From NCBI GenBank assembly GCA_941918925.1, contig OW799236.1, positions 75,358,465-75,422,464 on the forward strand: DNA of 64,000 nt, given 5' to 3'. Source of the DNA: Phyto melanocephala (taxonomy: Eukaryota; Arthropoda; Insecta; Diptera; Rhinophoridae). The notes beneath the pieces were generated by a model. The model did no database searches. It was not told where the DNA came from and worked only from the letters and a program-made list of their open reading frames with translations. Numbering within the stretch: the stretch's first letter is position 1; each line of letters begins with the position of its first letter. Positions 12,613-23,201 of the stretch are shown one piece after another. Position numbers and translations under genes: made by a program.

Positions 12613-13394
12613 TAGCGGAACTCACTCTTTGATGCAAACTACCCTTGCAGGTCGTGCAGACCGTGCAAATAATATTACTTTTGCAAGACTATAAAAACAA
12701 AAAATATATTCAATATATTGTTTTTATTTATTCGAGCTTAAGATCACTTTTTTTATAAAAATTATTTTTTTATTCCGATATTTCGCTACCACATTGGGTA
12801 GCTTCTTCAGGGAAAGTTTTTACAATTTAATGTGGTAGCGAAATATCGGAATAAAAAAAATAATTTTTATAAAAAAAGTGATCTTAAGCTCGAATAAATA
12901 AAAACAATATATTAATATAAAAAGATCGAAGAAATTTACATAATATTTAAAATATATTCAATTGCAATTTGCCTCACCTGAGCAAATGTGCACAACTTTA
13001 AATCGGTGCAGTGTAATCTTACAAACAATTTGCACAACAGAAACAGTCGACTAAAAAAATTACCAAAAACATGTGTTTTTAAAGCTTTACAACGGCGGAG
13101 GCCGACACATAAATTGTCGGCGGAAGTATTTGAAATTTAATTTAACACTGCTTAAAATGGCTACACTAGTAAATATGTAGAATGTATAGTTTTCCGTAAG
13201 GCTTAAATAAATTTAATACCTCGCATACCTTATCGTGAATATACATATGTAGGGAAGCCATAATTGCCAGATGATATGGGTAAAAAGTTGTCAAATTTGA
13301 GAAACAAAATTCAGCAAAATTATAAAAACGTTTTTTGTTTATTCGTGCATATTTTCACTAATTGCAAAAATGCTGCCAATAGTGAGTTCCGCTA
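12613..13394. repeat. Segment bounded by a 14-bp inverted repeat
   Basis: TAGCGGAACTCACT at 12613-12626 is matched by its exact reverse complement at 13381-13394. A non-autonomous DNA transposon of about 780 bp is possible, but no clear target duplication was found. The 12713-12912 palindrome lies inside it. Confidence 0.4.
12713..12912. repeat. Near-perfect palindrome of Penelope-like termini
   Basis: The left arm 12713-12795 and right arm 12829-12912 are reverse complements apart from a 1-base difference in a T/A run, around a 33-base spacer. Read on the minus strand the arm includes CCTGAAGAAGCTACCCA, ATGTGGTAGCGAAATATCGG and AATAAAAA. This CTGAAGA / stem / GAAA.TCGGAATAAA layout resembles terminal sequences of Penelope-like retroelements as I know them. 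A long cruciform or hairpin transcript is possible. Confidence 0.55.
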
Positions 13395-13730
13395 TTGTTA
13401 TTGTATAAATTTAACAATTTTCAAGATGTGGTGTTTATTTTTTAATTTAAGAAGTTGTAGTAAAAAATTTTTCATTTCTTTAAGCCGGCTTATAATTTAA
13501 ATTATTACATTTGGCAAGACTTTTGACTTTTGACACGAGTAAATGCACGTGAGTTGCATACCCATAATAGCAATTTTATATCACCCATCACTTACACAGC
13601 CACGAGTAGCACTGCTAGACCCTGAGTTTTCAAAATAATTATTTAATTTAGACGACAGTATGATTACAAATTAATCAATCTTTAATTAACAATAATTTGA
13701 TTTCAACTGTTCTTCTTCTTGCTGAATACA
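13395..13730. other. Intergenic, no gene seen
   Basis: Short AT-rich stretch between the inverted-repeat segment and the foldback element. Nothing recognised. Confidence 0.5.
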
Positions 13731-14100
13731 TTTTTATACCCTTCACACAGTGAAAAAGGGTATATATAGGTTTGTCATTCCGTGTGAAATTTCTACAATT
13801 TTCATTTCCGACCCCATAAAGTATATATTTTCTGAAAGCTTATGAATAGGGGAGTCGATTAAGCTCTGTCAGTCTAACCGTCTGTCCGTGTGTATGTTGA
13901 AATCAACTTATTGAAGCCCCCCGACATCGCTTGGACCCGGGTGAGGTATTAAAATATCAGAAATATTCGGGAGTAGATCGGTATTGAAAATCAGAAACAT
14001 CGGTACATAAACAACTGAGATATGAGCAAGAACCCACGACCACCTCGATTTTTTTTTCACAAAAACAACATTACAACAACAACATACATACATACAAACG

Positions 14101-14455
14101 TGTTCGCGCCTGTCCTGCCTTGCTTCGTTGTATAAACCGCACTATGTAAAATGTACCATGTAAATACACTGTGTAAATGCACCCTTACATAGTGCGGTGA
14201 GTCGGCGCTATATGCACGCCGGCAAAAAAGCCAACCGACACGGTATTCACAGTTTTTTCTTTTTCTTTCGTAAAACACCAAACAAGGCAGGCGCCACTTG
14301 AGCCACATTAAAATATTTAAATTAAAAGAAGAGCCACTGAACAACAGGTTGTATTAAACCAATAGAGACACTCAACCACCACCTTCTGGACAACAGTGAT
14401 TTTTAACCCCCATTTGTAGCTCCTGCAATTGGACAACAGCATCTAGAGGTAAACA
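14101..14455 (+). repeat. 5' LTR of the Bel-Pao element
   Basis: 355 bp from TGTTCGCGCC to GGTAAACA. By eye it matches the 3' LTR base for base. A CCGCACTATGTAA ... TTACATAGTGCGG inverted repeat near 14140-14200 could fold into a stem. Promoter and polyadenylation signals are expected here but were not pinned down. Confidence 0.9.
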
Positions 14456-14458
14456 TTT

Positions 14459-14476
14459 TGGTCCTTCTCCCGGCAA
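14459..14476 (+). other. Putative primer binding site
   Basis: The sequence TGGTCCTTCTCCCGG starts 3 bp after the 5' LTR with the usual TGG that pairs with a tRNA CCA end. I cannot name the tRNA with confidence. Confidence 0.5.
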
Positions 14477-14835
14477 TTTTGGAAGAAAAGGTGCGTAAAG
14501 TGAATTAATTTTTGGAATTACAAAAAGTGTCTCAGTGCAGCATAAAATTTGTGTCTCGGTGAAATTTATTGTTAATAAAGAGCAACGGTACACTTTACTG
14601 TACAAACCGCTATAACGGATTTTTGTTGTTTTTCAAAAAGTTTTGCGCATATTTCGGCTGCCATTTAAATTTTTGTTGTTCAAAAGAATTTGCTTTGGAA
14701 ATAAATTGGAATTTTTAGAATTTTATTGGCGTTTTTTTTTTCGTTTTACTTTGTTGTTCTTGCCTTTCATTTTTTCGATAAGCGTTTCCCAAACTTTTTG
14801 TCGTGGTGCCTTCTTATTATTATTAATAAATTAAA

Positions 14836-17800
14836 ATGTCAACATTTGAAAAATATATTCGCGCGGCAGATGAAGTAATTAGTTTTGAGGCTAATTTAAA
14901 AGACCAAGACCTCTCAGGATACACTGAAGAGGCCTTTAATTTTGAGAGAGAGGAACTTGGCAAAATTTGGGAAAACTATAGGAAAATTTTTAGTGAATGT
15001 TCTGATGACACGGTAGAGAAAAAAAAGGAAATGGTAGTTGTCCAAACGAAACATCCACATGTTCGTAGAACATACATACGTTGTATTAATATAATTTCTA
15101 AGGCCGAACAAAAATTAAAAGGAAATATTCAAGAAAATATTAATACAGTAGCTCCCAACCTTTGTAGTTCTTTATCTGTCCCTCCGTGTGATACTGGTGT
15201 TTTTCATGGGGATTACGTGTCGTGGCCTACATTTAGAGATATGTTCACGGCAATTTACATTAATAACAGCAGACTTAGCCCTGTAGAAAAATTATTTTAT
15301 TTATTTCAAAAAACTAATGGTGAAGCCCGAGACATCAATAGAAATGTGGCCTTATCGGGAGAAAATTTCGACATTGCGTGGAACAATTTGAGGTCCCAAT
15401 ATGAAAATAAAAGAGTCTTAATCAATAGTCAACTTAAATCTCTTTTTAATTTAGCCCCTTGCCTACAAGAGACTGCATCTGAAATTAAAAGACTGCAAAG
15501 GGAAATAAATAATTGTATGTCCATTTTAAAGTTATATAAAGTTGATATTGGTTCGTGGGATCCTATTTTTGTATTTCAATGCTCATCACGTCTCTCAGAA
15601 TGCACATTAAATTTATGGGAACAATCAGTAAAAAATAAAACAGAGGTCCCCAAATGGGAAGAATTAAATAGTTTTCTTACTGATAGATATCATGCGCTTG
15701 AAAGTGTCTCAGACATTATTGCAACGAATAGTGCATCTGTAAGTGGTTCCCAAACTTTTTCTAATAATAACAATCAGACAACGAAAGTTAAGCAATTTAA
15801 GGCCCATCATACTAAAGTTGATGCACAGAAATGTGTATTATGTAAGGAAAATCACAAGATAAGTTTTTGCAGTAAATTTTTAAGTATGAACTACAAAAAT
15901 CGTGTTTCAACTTTAAAAAGATTCCGATTTTGTTTTAATTGTCTCTCTATTGGCCATATGTATGGTGAATGTAATAGTGCAAATAGTTGTTCCAAGTGCA
16001 AGAGAAAACATCATACATTGATGCATAGAGATTTTGTAAGGGCAAATAATACAAGTCAAACACAATTCAATAATTTTTCTCATGGCGAAAGACAAAGTAA
16101 TTCAGTTCAAACCATACAGTCCACTAATACTCCTGGTCCATCAGGAGTTATTCAATCTCACCACACGTCTGTTTCGAAGAAGGTTATGTTGGCGACAGCT
16201 TGGGTTCATATTGTTAGTTTTAGTTCTTATTACAAGGTGCGAGCTCTAATTGATCCATGTTCTGATGAGAGTTTTATTTCTGAAAGAATACAAAGACTTC
16301 TGAGGTTGCCCACTAGTCCAGTATCAGCTGAAGTTACGGGTCTAGGAGGAGATATAATAAGCAGATCTTCTAAGTTGGCAACGTTTGTTATTGTATCACT
16401 TTTCAATCAGGATGTGTCTCTTAATATTCAAGCTCTAGTCGTGCCTCGTGTAACTGGTAGTGTCCCAACACATTCATTTAGCCCATTAACTAACGATAAA
16501 CCAGATTTGAATTATGCTGATCCGAAGTTTTACGAAAGCAGTGAAGTAGACTTATTATTAGGAGGTGATTTATACCCCTTTATTCTTCGTAGTGGAGTCC
16601 AACATGGTATTTTTGAATCCCTAGTGGCTCAAGAAACGATTTTTGGTTGGATTGTGACTGGCCCAACACCCAGTAATGTTTCCACACGATGTGTTAGAAT
16701 GTCTCATATGACAAGAGTTTCAATCGATGACCAATTGACAAAGTTTTGGGAGTTAGAAGAAGTTTCTCGTAAAAAGGTTCTATCAGAAGAGGATAGGAAA
16801 TGTGAGGAGATCTATCGTTCTACTACCACAAGAAATTCCGAAGGGAGATATATTGTTAGTCTGCCCTTTAAGAATAATATTGCTTCACTTGGTCCAAATA
16901 GACATATTGCTCTTAGTCAATATTTAAGAAATGAGAAATCATTATTGCGTAAACCAGAATTTAAGGCTCAATATGATGAGGTCCTTAAAGAATATATAAC
17001 TTTAGGACATATGGAGAAAATCAGAGGTCCTGAAAGTGGTCCAAGTTATTATTTACCTCATCATGGAGTGTTTAAGCCCGAAAGTACAACAAAATTGAGA
17101 ATAGTTTTTAATACCTCTAGTGCGACTTCTAGTGGTAAGAGTCTCAACGACATGTTGTACGTAGGCCCCATTTTGCAAGCTGATTTGGTATCTTTGATTT
17201 TGAAATGGCGATTTTTTCAGTTTGTATTTAATGCGGATATTTCAAAAATGTATCGCCAAATTTTAGTAAATCCTGAACACAGACCTTTTCAAAAAGTTGT
17301 GTTTCGTAGTTCAGTAGATAGTGAGATTGAAGATTTTGAACTGAAAACGGTCACTTTCGGCGTTAATTGTGCTCCGTATTTGGCCCTAAGAACGATACTT
17401 CAATTAGCTGATGACGAAGAACTACGTTTTCCACTCGGCGCTCGAATATTGCGAGAGTGTATGTATGTTGATGATGCTCTTGTAGGGGCTCATTGTATTT
17501 CTGATGCTTTGGTGGCACGAGACCAATTAATTGGTATATTAGAGACTGCAGGGTTTGAGTTACTACGGAAATGGACCTCAAACTCAAAACAAATTTTAAA
17601 AAATTTGCCCCAAGAGCATTTATTAAATTCAAATTTTTTGTCGCTCGATGATAAGAGCACAACGAAAACGCTTGGCGTACGCTGGAATGCAGCAGAAGAC
17701 GTTTTTTACTTTACGACTGAGAAAATAAAACTTAAACAGTCGTACACAAAGCGGGAAGTTCTCTCAATTATTGCTCGGCTTTTTGATCCAGCAGGTTGGT

Positions 17801-19989
17801 TAGGCCCAGTAGTTGTTAAAGCCAAAATTTTAATGCAACAAATGTGGCTTGATAAAATAGATTGGGATGACCCAATAAAACCACTGGCTCTTATTAAATG
17901 GTAATCTTTTGTGATGAAATATAATGATATCGACTCAATAAAACTTCCCCGATGGATTGAATATACCCCAGACTTTAAAATTAAGTTTCATGGTTTTTGC
18001 GACGCATCTGAATTAGCATATGCAGCCACAATATATGTTAGAATTAGTTTTGGTGATAAAGTTTACACGAATTTGCTCACTTGTAAAACGAAAGTGGCTC
18101 CAGTAAAGAAACCATCGTTGCCACGCTTGGAATCATGTGGAGCAGTACTTTTGGCAAAATTGTTTAATAGTGTAGTTTCTAATTTAAATCTAAATTCGTA
18201 TATTCTATATTTGTGGTCCGATTCTACAATTGTGTTAGCTTGGCTTCGAAAACCACCTTGTAATTGGAAAACGTTTGTGGCAAATAGAATCGCTACTATT
18301 TTATAAAAAGTCGGTAACAAGAATTGGTTTAATGTACCTACGAATTACAATCCTGCCGATCTAGCAACCCGGGGGCTGACTCCTTCTGAACTAAGAGAAA
18401 ACAAACTTTGGTGGCAAGGACCTGATTGGTTCAGGTTAGATAAATCGTTGTGGCCCCAAACTCCGTTAGAATTTCAAACTTCAGAAGATTCAAAAAGAGT
18501 TCAAGTTAATGTTGCTCGATCGTCTGAAATAGAAGATGTACTTGACCGGTTTTCAAGTTTACCCAGAGCTCTTCATGTAATTTCGTACTTGTTTCGTTTC
18601 TATCATCTCACCCGTAGAAACCGTTATAAGGATGTTAAGTATGATACAACGAGAATTACGGCGACAGAATTAGCCTTCGTGCGTAATCGATTGTTTTTCT
18701 TATCTCAGCAACAGCACTTTCCCAAAGAATTCAACGATAAAAATAAAATCATTCGAGCTAACGGTCGCCTTGGTTCAACCACTTGTCTGTCCTACAACGA
18801 AAGACACCCTATAATACTGGCGTATGGCAGTAGGTTATCACGTCTTTATGTAGAATTTGTTCATAAATTAGTTCATCACGGTGGTACTCGTTTAGTCTTG
18901 AATGTTGTCCGTCAGGAGTGTTGGATAATAAAGGTTAAAAATTTGATCAAAACAGTTGCCCACAATTGTAAAATCTGTGTTTTGCATCATAAAAAACTTC
19001 AAACTCAGATAATGGCAGCGTTACCGCAAGAAAGAACTACGTTGAGTCGCCCCTTTTCAAATACAGGTGTCGATTTTGCTGGCCCATTCAAAATCAAGAG
19101 TTTCACTGGTCGATATTGTCGCATAACCAAAGGCTACGTATGCCTCTTTGTTTGTTTCGCTACCAAGGCGATACACCTTGAACCAGTCAGTGATTTATCC
19201 ACTCCCGTATTTCTTGCCGCTTTGGCTCGAATTATTTCACGTCGTGATTGTCCTAATCGCATTTTTTCTGATAATGGCAGAAATTTCGTTGGCGCTGCAA
19301 AAGAACTAGCGGTTAATTTTCAGAAGCATGTCAAAGAGCTAAGTGACAGAGCCGTTTATAAGTATGAACACCAACATTTACAATGGCACTTTATACCCGC
19401 TGCAGCTCCACATATGAGAGGCTTATGGGAGTCGGGAGTAAAAAGTGTGAAAATGAATTTCAAGAAAGTTGCGGGGCAATCGAAATATACGTTCGAAGAG
19501 TTTTCCACACTTTTGGCACAAATCGAAGCTTGTCTTAATTCACGTCCTCTTAGTTCTATGTCGGATACTATAACCGATTTGTCTGCTCTTACTCCAGGTC
19601 ATTTTTTAATAGGTTCCGCATTGCTAGCTCCTGCTGAACCTGAAGAACTTAATTCGCATATTACCATTATTAACCGTGGACGAACCATTATAACGGTACT
19701 TCATGGCCACGAAGACGGGCATCGCCAAATAAAACTAGAGTGTGTGGTGGAAGAAAAAGACTATGGCCATAGCCCAAACGTAGATCTCGACCCAAAGGAG
19801 GAATATATAAGATGCAACTTATCCGCCAATCGTTATTGGTACCGTAGACGAAGATATTATATCATTTTGGGAGCAGACGTGACAAGCAAAATTTTGAAAG
19901 GACCCGCTAAAGGACGACCTAGTGACATATATGTACAAGACACCATTTTTGGGAAGGCTTACTTCGGTGAAGCAAAAAAGAAGCAATAA
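14836..19989 (+). pseudogene. Bel-Pao gag-pol polyprotein, two premature stops
   Basis: One frame of 1718 codons from ATG 14836 (MSTFEKYIRA) to TAA 19989, interrupted in frame by TAA at 17902-17904 and 18304-18306. Gag ends with three Cys/His clusters (about residues 332-400: CVLC, CFNC..GHMYGEC, CSKC..HH). The protease region has ALIDPCSDESF near residue 473, with a DPCS instead of the common DxGS. RT shows FNADISKMYRQ near 798 and YVDD near 877. RNase H motifs follow (FCDAS, LPRLESC, LWSDS). Integrase has an HHCC finger (18850-19000) and D/D/E in VDFAGP, SDNGRNF and LWESG. The last 100 residues do not look like a normal integrase tail. Confidence 0.9.
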
Positions 19990-20340
19990 AATCCATATAT
20001 TTTATTCATATTTGTAGCTCTTTAATTTCGCCTAAATCCTTTGTTGCCCTTGTAAAGTAGTTTATAATTAGATAACATTATTCTTGGATTGATCTCATTT
20101 TCTTTTTTTTTATATTAATGAATATTATTTTACCCACATATAAAAAGTAATAAATGAATTTAATCACTGTCTCAGTATACAAACTTTTAAACTTATTTTT
20201 ATACTTAATAACCATTTAAAATGTAATTACCTTTTGTAGCTCATTTTGTATAAATTATTGTTTGGTTCGAATTTATATTCATTCTAAATTGTAATATGTT
20301 TTAAGTAGTTAAGTTTATTCATATTTTGCACTATTGTTGC

Positions 20341-20353
20341 AAGGGAGGCGGTA
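20341..20353 (+). other. Polypurine tract
   Basis: The purine-rich AAGGGAGGCGGTA lies directly before the 3' LTR, where plus-strand priming is expected in LTR elements. The 360 bp between the pol stop and here hold no gene. Confidence 0.6.
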
Positions 20354-20708
20354 TGTTCGCGCCTGTCCTGCCTTGCTTCGTTGTATAAACCGCACTATGT
20401 AAAATGTACCATGTAAATACACTGTGTAAATGCACCCTTACATAGTGCGGTGAGTCGGCGCTATATGCACGCCGGCAAAAAAGCCAACCGACACGGTATT
20501 CACAGTTTTTTCTTTTTCTTTCGTAAAACACCAAACAAGGCAGGCGCCACTTGAGCCACATTAAAATATTTAAATTAAAAGAAGAGCCACTGAACAACAG
20601 GTTGTATTAAACCAATAGAGACACTCAACCACCACCTTCTGGACAACAGTGATTTTTAACCCCCATTTGTAGCTCCTGCAATTGGACAACAGCATCTAGA
20701 GGTAAACA
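20354..20708 (+). repeat. 3' LTR of the Bel-Pao element
   Basis: 355 bp, same length and apparently the same sequence as the 5' LTR, followed by the target copy AAACG. Confidence 0.9.
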
Positions 20709-21856
20709 AAACGTGTATACTGGTAAGAGTAAACATGGCATCGAGTTCCAACTGAGCCAAAAAAAATTTTTTTTTTTTTTTATATTTTTTTTTTAATTTT
20801 TTTTTATTTTTTTTTTTAATTTTTATTTAATATTTTATTTATATTTTTATTATTATTATTTTTTTAAAATTTTTTTATTTTTTTTTATTTTTTATTTTTG
20901 TTTTATATTTATTATATATATTTTAATTATTTAAAAAAAAAATTTTTTTAAATTTTTTTTTAAATTCTTTTTAAAAAATTTTTTTTTTATTTTTTTTATT
21001 GCATGACTACACGTTGTGAAGGGTATATAAGATTCGGCACGGCCGAATATAGCGCTCTTACTTGTTATTATTTTAAAAGTTTTAGATGTCAAAAAATGAA
21101 CACAAATTTTGAAAAATTAAAGAAAATTAAAACAAGTAAAAGCGCTATATTCGGCCGTGCCAAATCTTATATACCCTTCACAACGTGTAGTCATGCAATA
21201 ACAGTAAATTCACGTATGTATGTTAAAAAAAACAAAAAATAAATAAAAAAAAAATTTACAAAAAAAAATTTAAAAAAAAAATTATTATATACATATATAA
21301 TATATATAAAACAAAAAAAATTTTAACAAAAAAATTAAAAAAAAAAAAAATTAAAAAAAAATAATAATAAAAATATATATAATATATTAAATAAAAAATA
21401 AAAAAAAAATAAAAAAAAAATTAAAAAAAAAAATTTTTTTTGGCTCAGCTGGGATTCGATGCCACGTTTTCCCTAACCAGTATACACGTTTGTATGTATG
21501 TATGTTGTTGTTGTAATGTTGTTTTTGTGAAAAGAAAACCGAGGTGGTCGTGGGTTTTTGCTCATATCTCAGTTGTTTATGTACCGATGTTTCTGATTTT
21601 CAATACCGATCTACTCCCGAATATTTCTGATATTTTAATACCTTACCCGGGTCCAACCTATGTCGGGGGGCTTCAAAAAGTTGATTTCAACATACACACG
21701 GACAGACTGACAGACTGACAGGGCTTAATCGACTTCCCTATTCATAAGCTTTCAGAAAATATATACTTTATGGGGTCGGAAATGAAAATTGTAGAAATTT
21801 CACACGGAATGACAAACCTATATATACCCTTTTTCACTGTGTGAAGGGTATAAAAA

Positions 21857-22139
21857 TAAACGAGAAAATGTAAAAAAATATTAGTAAAAAAAATTGCAAC
21901 TAAATTGGTAAGTACAATCAATATGTGTGTTACATCAAAAGACAATAATTTGCCTTAAAAATGCAAAGATTGTCGATTACAATTGTAGTCATATATATGA
22001 TTATTGAATGATACTTAAATTAAACATAATAACTGGTAATCATACAATTCAATCATAGTATGTTGCTCTTCGATTATGGTTACCACAACCATATTTTTTG
22101 TTTGCGTGTACTTGGTGAATTGTGTTGATCTTGTGTGAA
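21857..22139. repeat. Intergenic with a dispersed repeat
   Basis: About 22030-22095 (ATCATACAATTCAATCATAG then TATGTTGCTCTT) is repeated with few differences at 56024-56080. Its family is unknown to me. Confidence 0.45.
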
Positions 22140-22500
22140 TTTTTGAAAAGTCTGCCAGTATTTAATCTTAACTTTTTCTCTTGTTCCTATGCTTCTAAGA
22201 TCCTTAACGAATTGAAATCTAAAACTTTATGAACTTTATACGACTTCAAACCCAGCACTGGCTTTAGCCCTTGGCACAAAAAAAAATAGATATTTAACTT
22301 TACAAACTGCTTTTATGACAGAAGTGTTCGGTGTTCTTTGAAAGAGCTGTTCGACATCTTTTGCCTTACCAATACCTGTTAGTCCTTTTTTTGTTCCTGA
22401 CCCAGGTTCTCTTTCTCTTTCTCTGTCTTTCGAAACAGTTTGACAATGGACCTTCAGATCTTTTGTTATTTTTTTGAAAGTCGATATTGGATTTCTTTTT
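22140..22500 (-). pseudogene. Tc1/mariner-type transposase N-terminal remnant
   Basis: On the minus strand, scattered frames give KDLKVHCQTVSKDRERER, PGSGTKKGLTGIGKAKDVE, then LGLKSYKVHKVLDFNS and LRILEA. The order basic linker, GSG.KKG, GLKSYKV.KV resembles the paired helix-turn-helix region of a Tc1/mariner-like transposase. Frames shift and a stop lies within the last block. No catalytic region or terminal repeats were identified, so the subfamily is open. Confidence 0.45.
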
Positions 22501-23201
22501 TAATTTTAAATAATTTTTTACGTTCTTTATTTCGTTTTCCATATTAGGGAAAATAACAGTTGAAAATTAATGATTTAGAAAAGATAACGTCTGACTTATT
22601 TTTAAAAACTAACGTTATAAAAAAATAACAATTTTTGGACCAAGGATAAGTTTTGGCTGGCATAGTGTGTATAACTTTTTTCTGACTCACTCTTTAGACA
22701 GAGGACAATAAAAAACATTTATTTTCTTACAATCTCTTTGCATTAAAAATAAAAAATCCTAAAAACATTTATGAAATTTAATATTTAAAAATTATTTCAA
22801 TTAATGTTAAATAAGTATTAAACAACAACAAAAAAACAAATAACGACTATTATTGCAATATTGTAACAAAAAGAAATTTGTCGAATGTATAATAAACATA
22901 AGTACAGGGTATCATTTTGTTGCCAACTAAACTGAAATTAATATGTAACAATAATAAAAATCAGTTGGAAAAGTTTTGTATTTTGTTTTCTTTTCTTCGT
23001 AGCAGGCAACGAGAAAAAGTAAACACAATCTCAATATGATGACTTAAATGCACTGTTGCCAACTTTTTCCCAAAAAATATCGCTAAAATAAGTAGAAAAA
23101 TAGCTAGAAAATAGCTAAAAATTAAAAATAATATTTAATAATAATATTTTTTTTTTTCAAATTCTGGCATAAATTTAACAAAATAGCCAAGTTTTCGTCT
23201 A

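Larger units (their letters stand above)
14101..20708 (+). mobile_element. Bel-Pao LTR retrotransposon, complete
   Basis: A 6608-bp element with 355-bp LTRs (14101-14455, 20354-20708), each starting TG and ending CA, flanked by the 5-bp duplication AAACG (14096-14100 and 20709-20713). Between the LTRs lies one gag-pol frame with gag zinc knuckles, protease, RT, RNase H and integrase in the Bel-Pao order. Two in-frame stops and an odd C-terminus make it coding-defective, yet the LTRs read as identical, so insertion was recent. Confidence 0.92.
13731..21856. mobile_element. Foldback element, split by a Bel-Pao insertion
   Basis: The sequence 13731-14100 is the near-exact reverse complement of about 21486-21856, and 20714-21065 is the reverse complement of about 21131-21485. 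Without the inserted retrotransposon (14101-20708 plus one target copy) it is an inverted repeat of about 1.5 kb with 720-bp arms and a central spacer near 21066-21130. Outer ends carry a TATACCC...GGGTATA hairpin; inner ends carry the GATTCGGC..GCCGAAT hairpin and ACTTGTT. Long AT-only tracts fill 20760-21000 and 21240-21440. No transposase is encoded. It looks like two head-to-head copies of a two-hairpin repeat. Confidence 0.75.

Noticed and set aside
20760..21440. AT-only tracts as a replication origin
   Set aside because: They are the mirrored low-complexity parts of the foldback arms; no origin motif can be supported.
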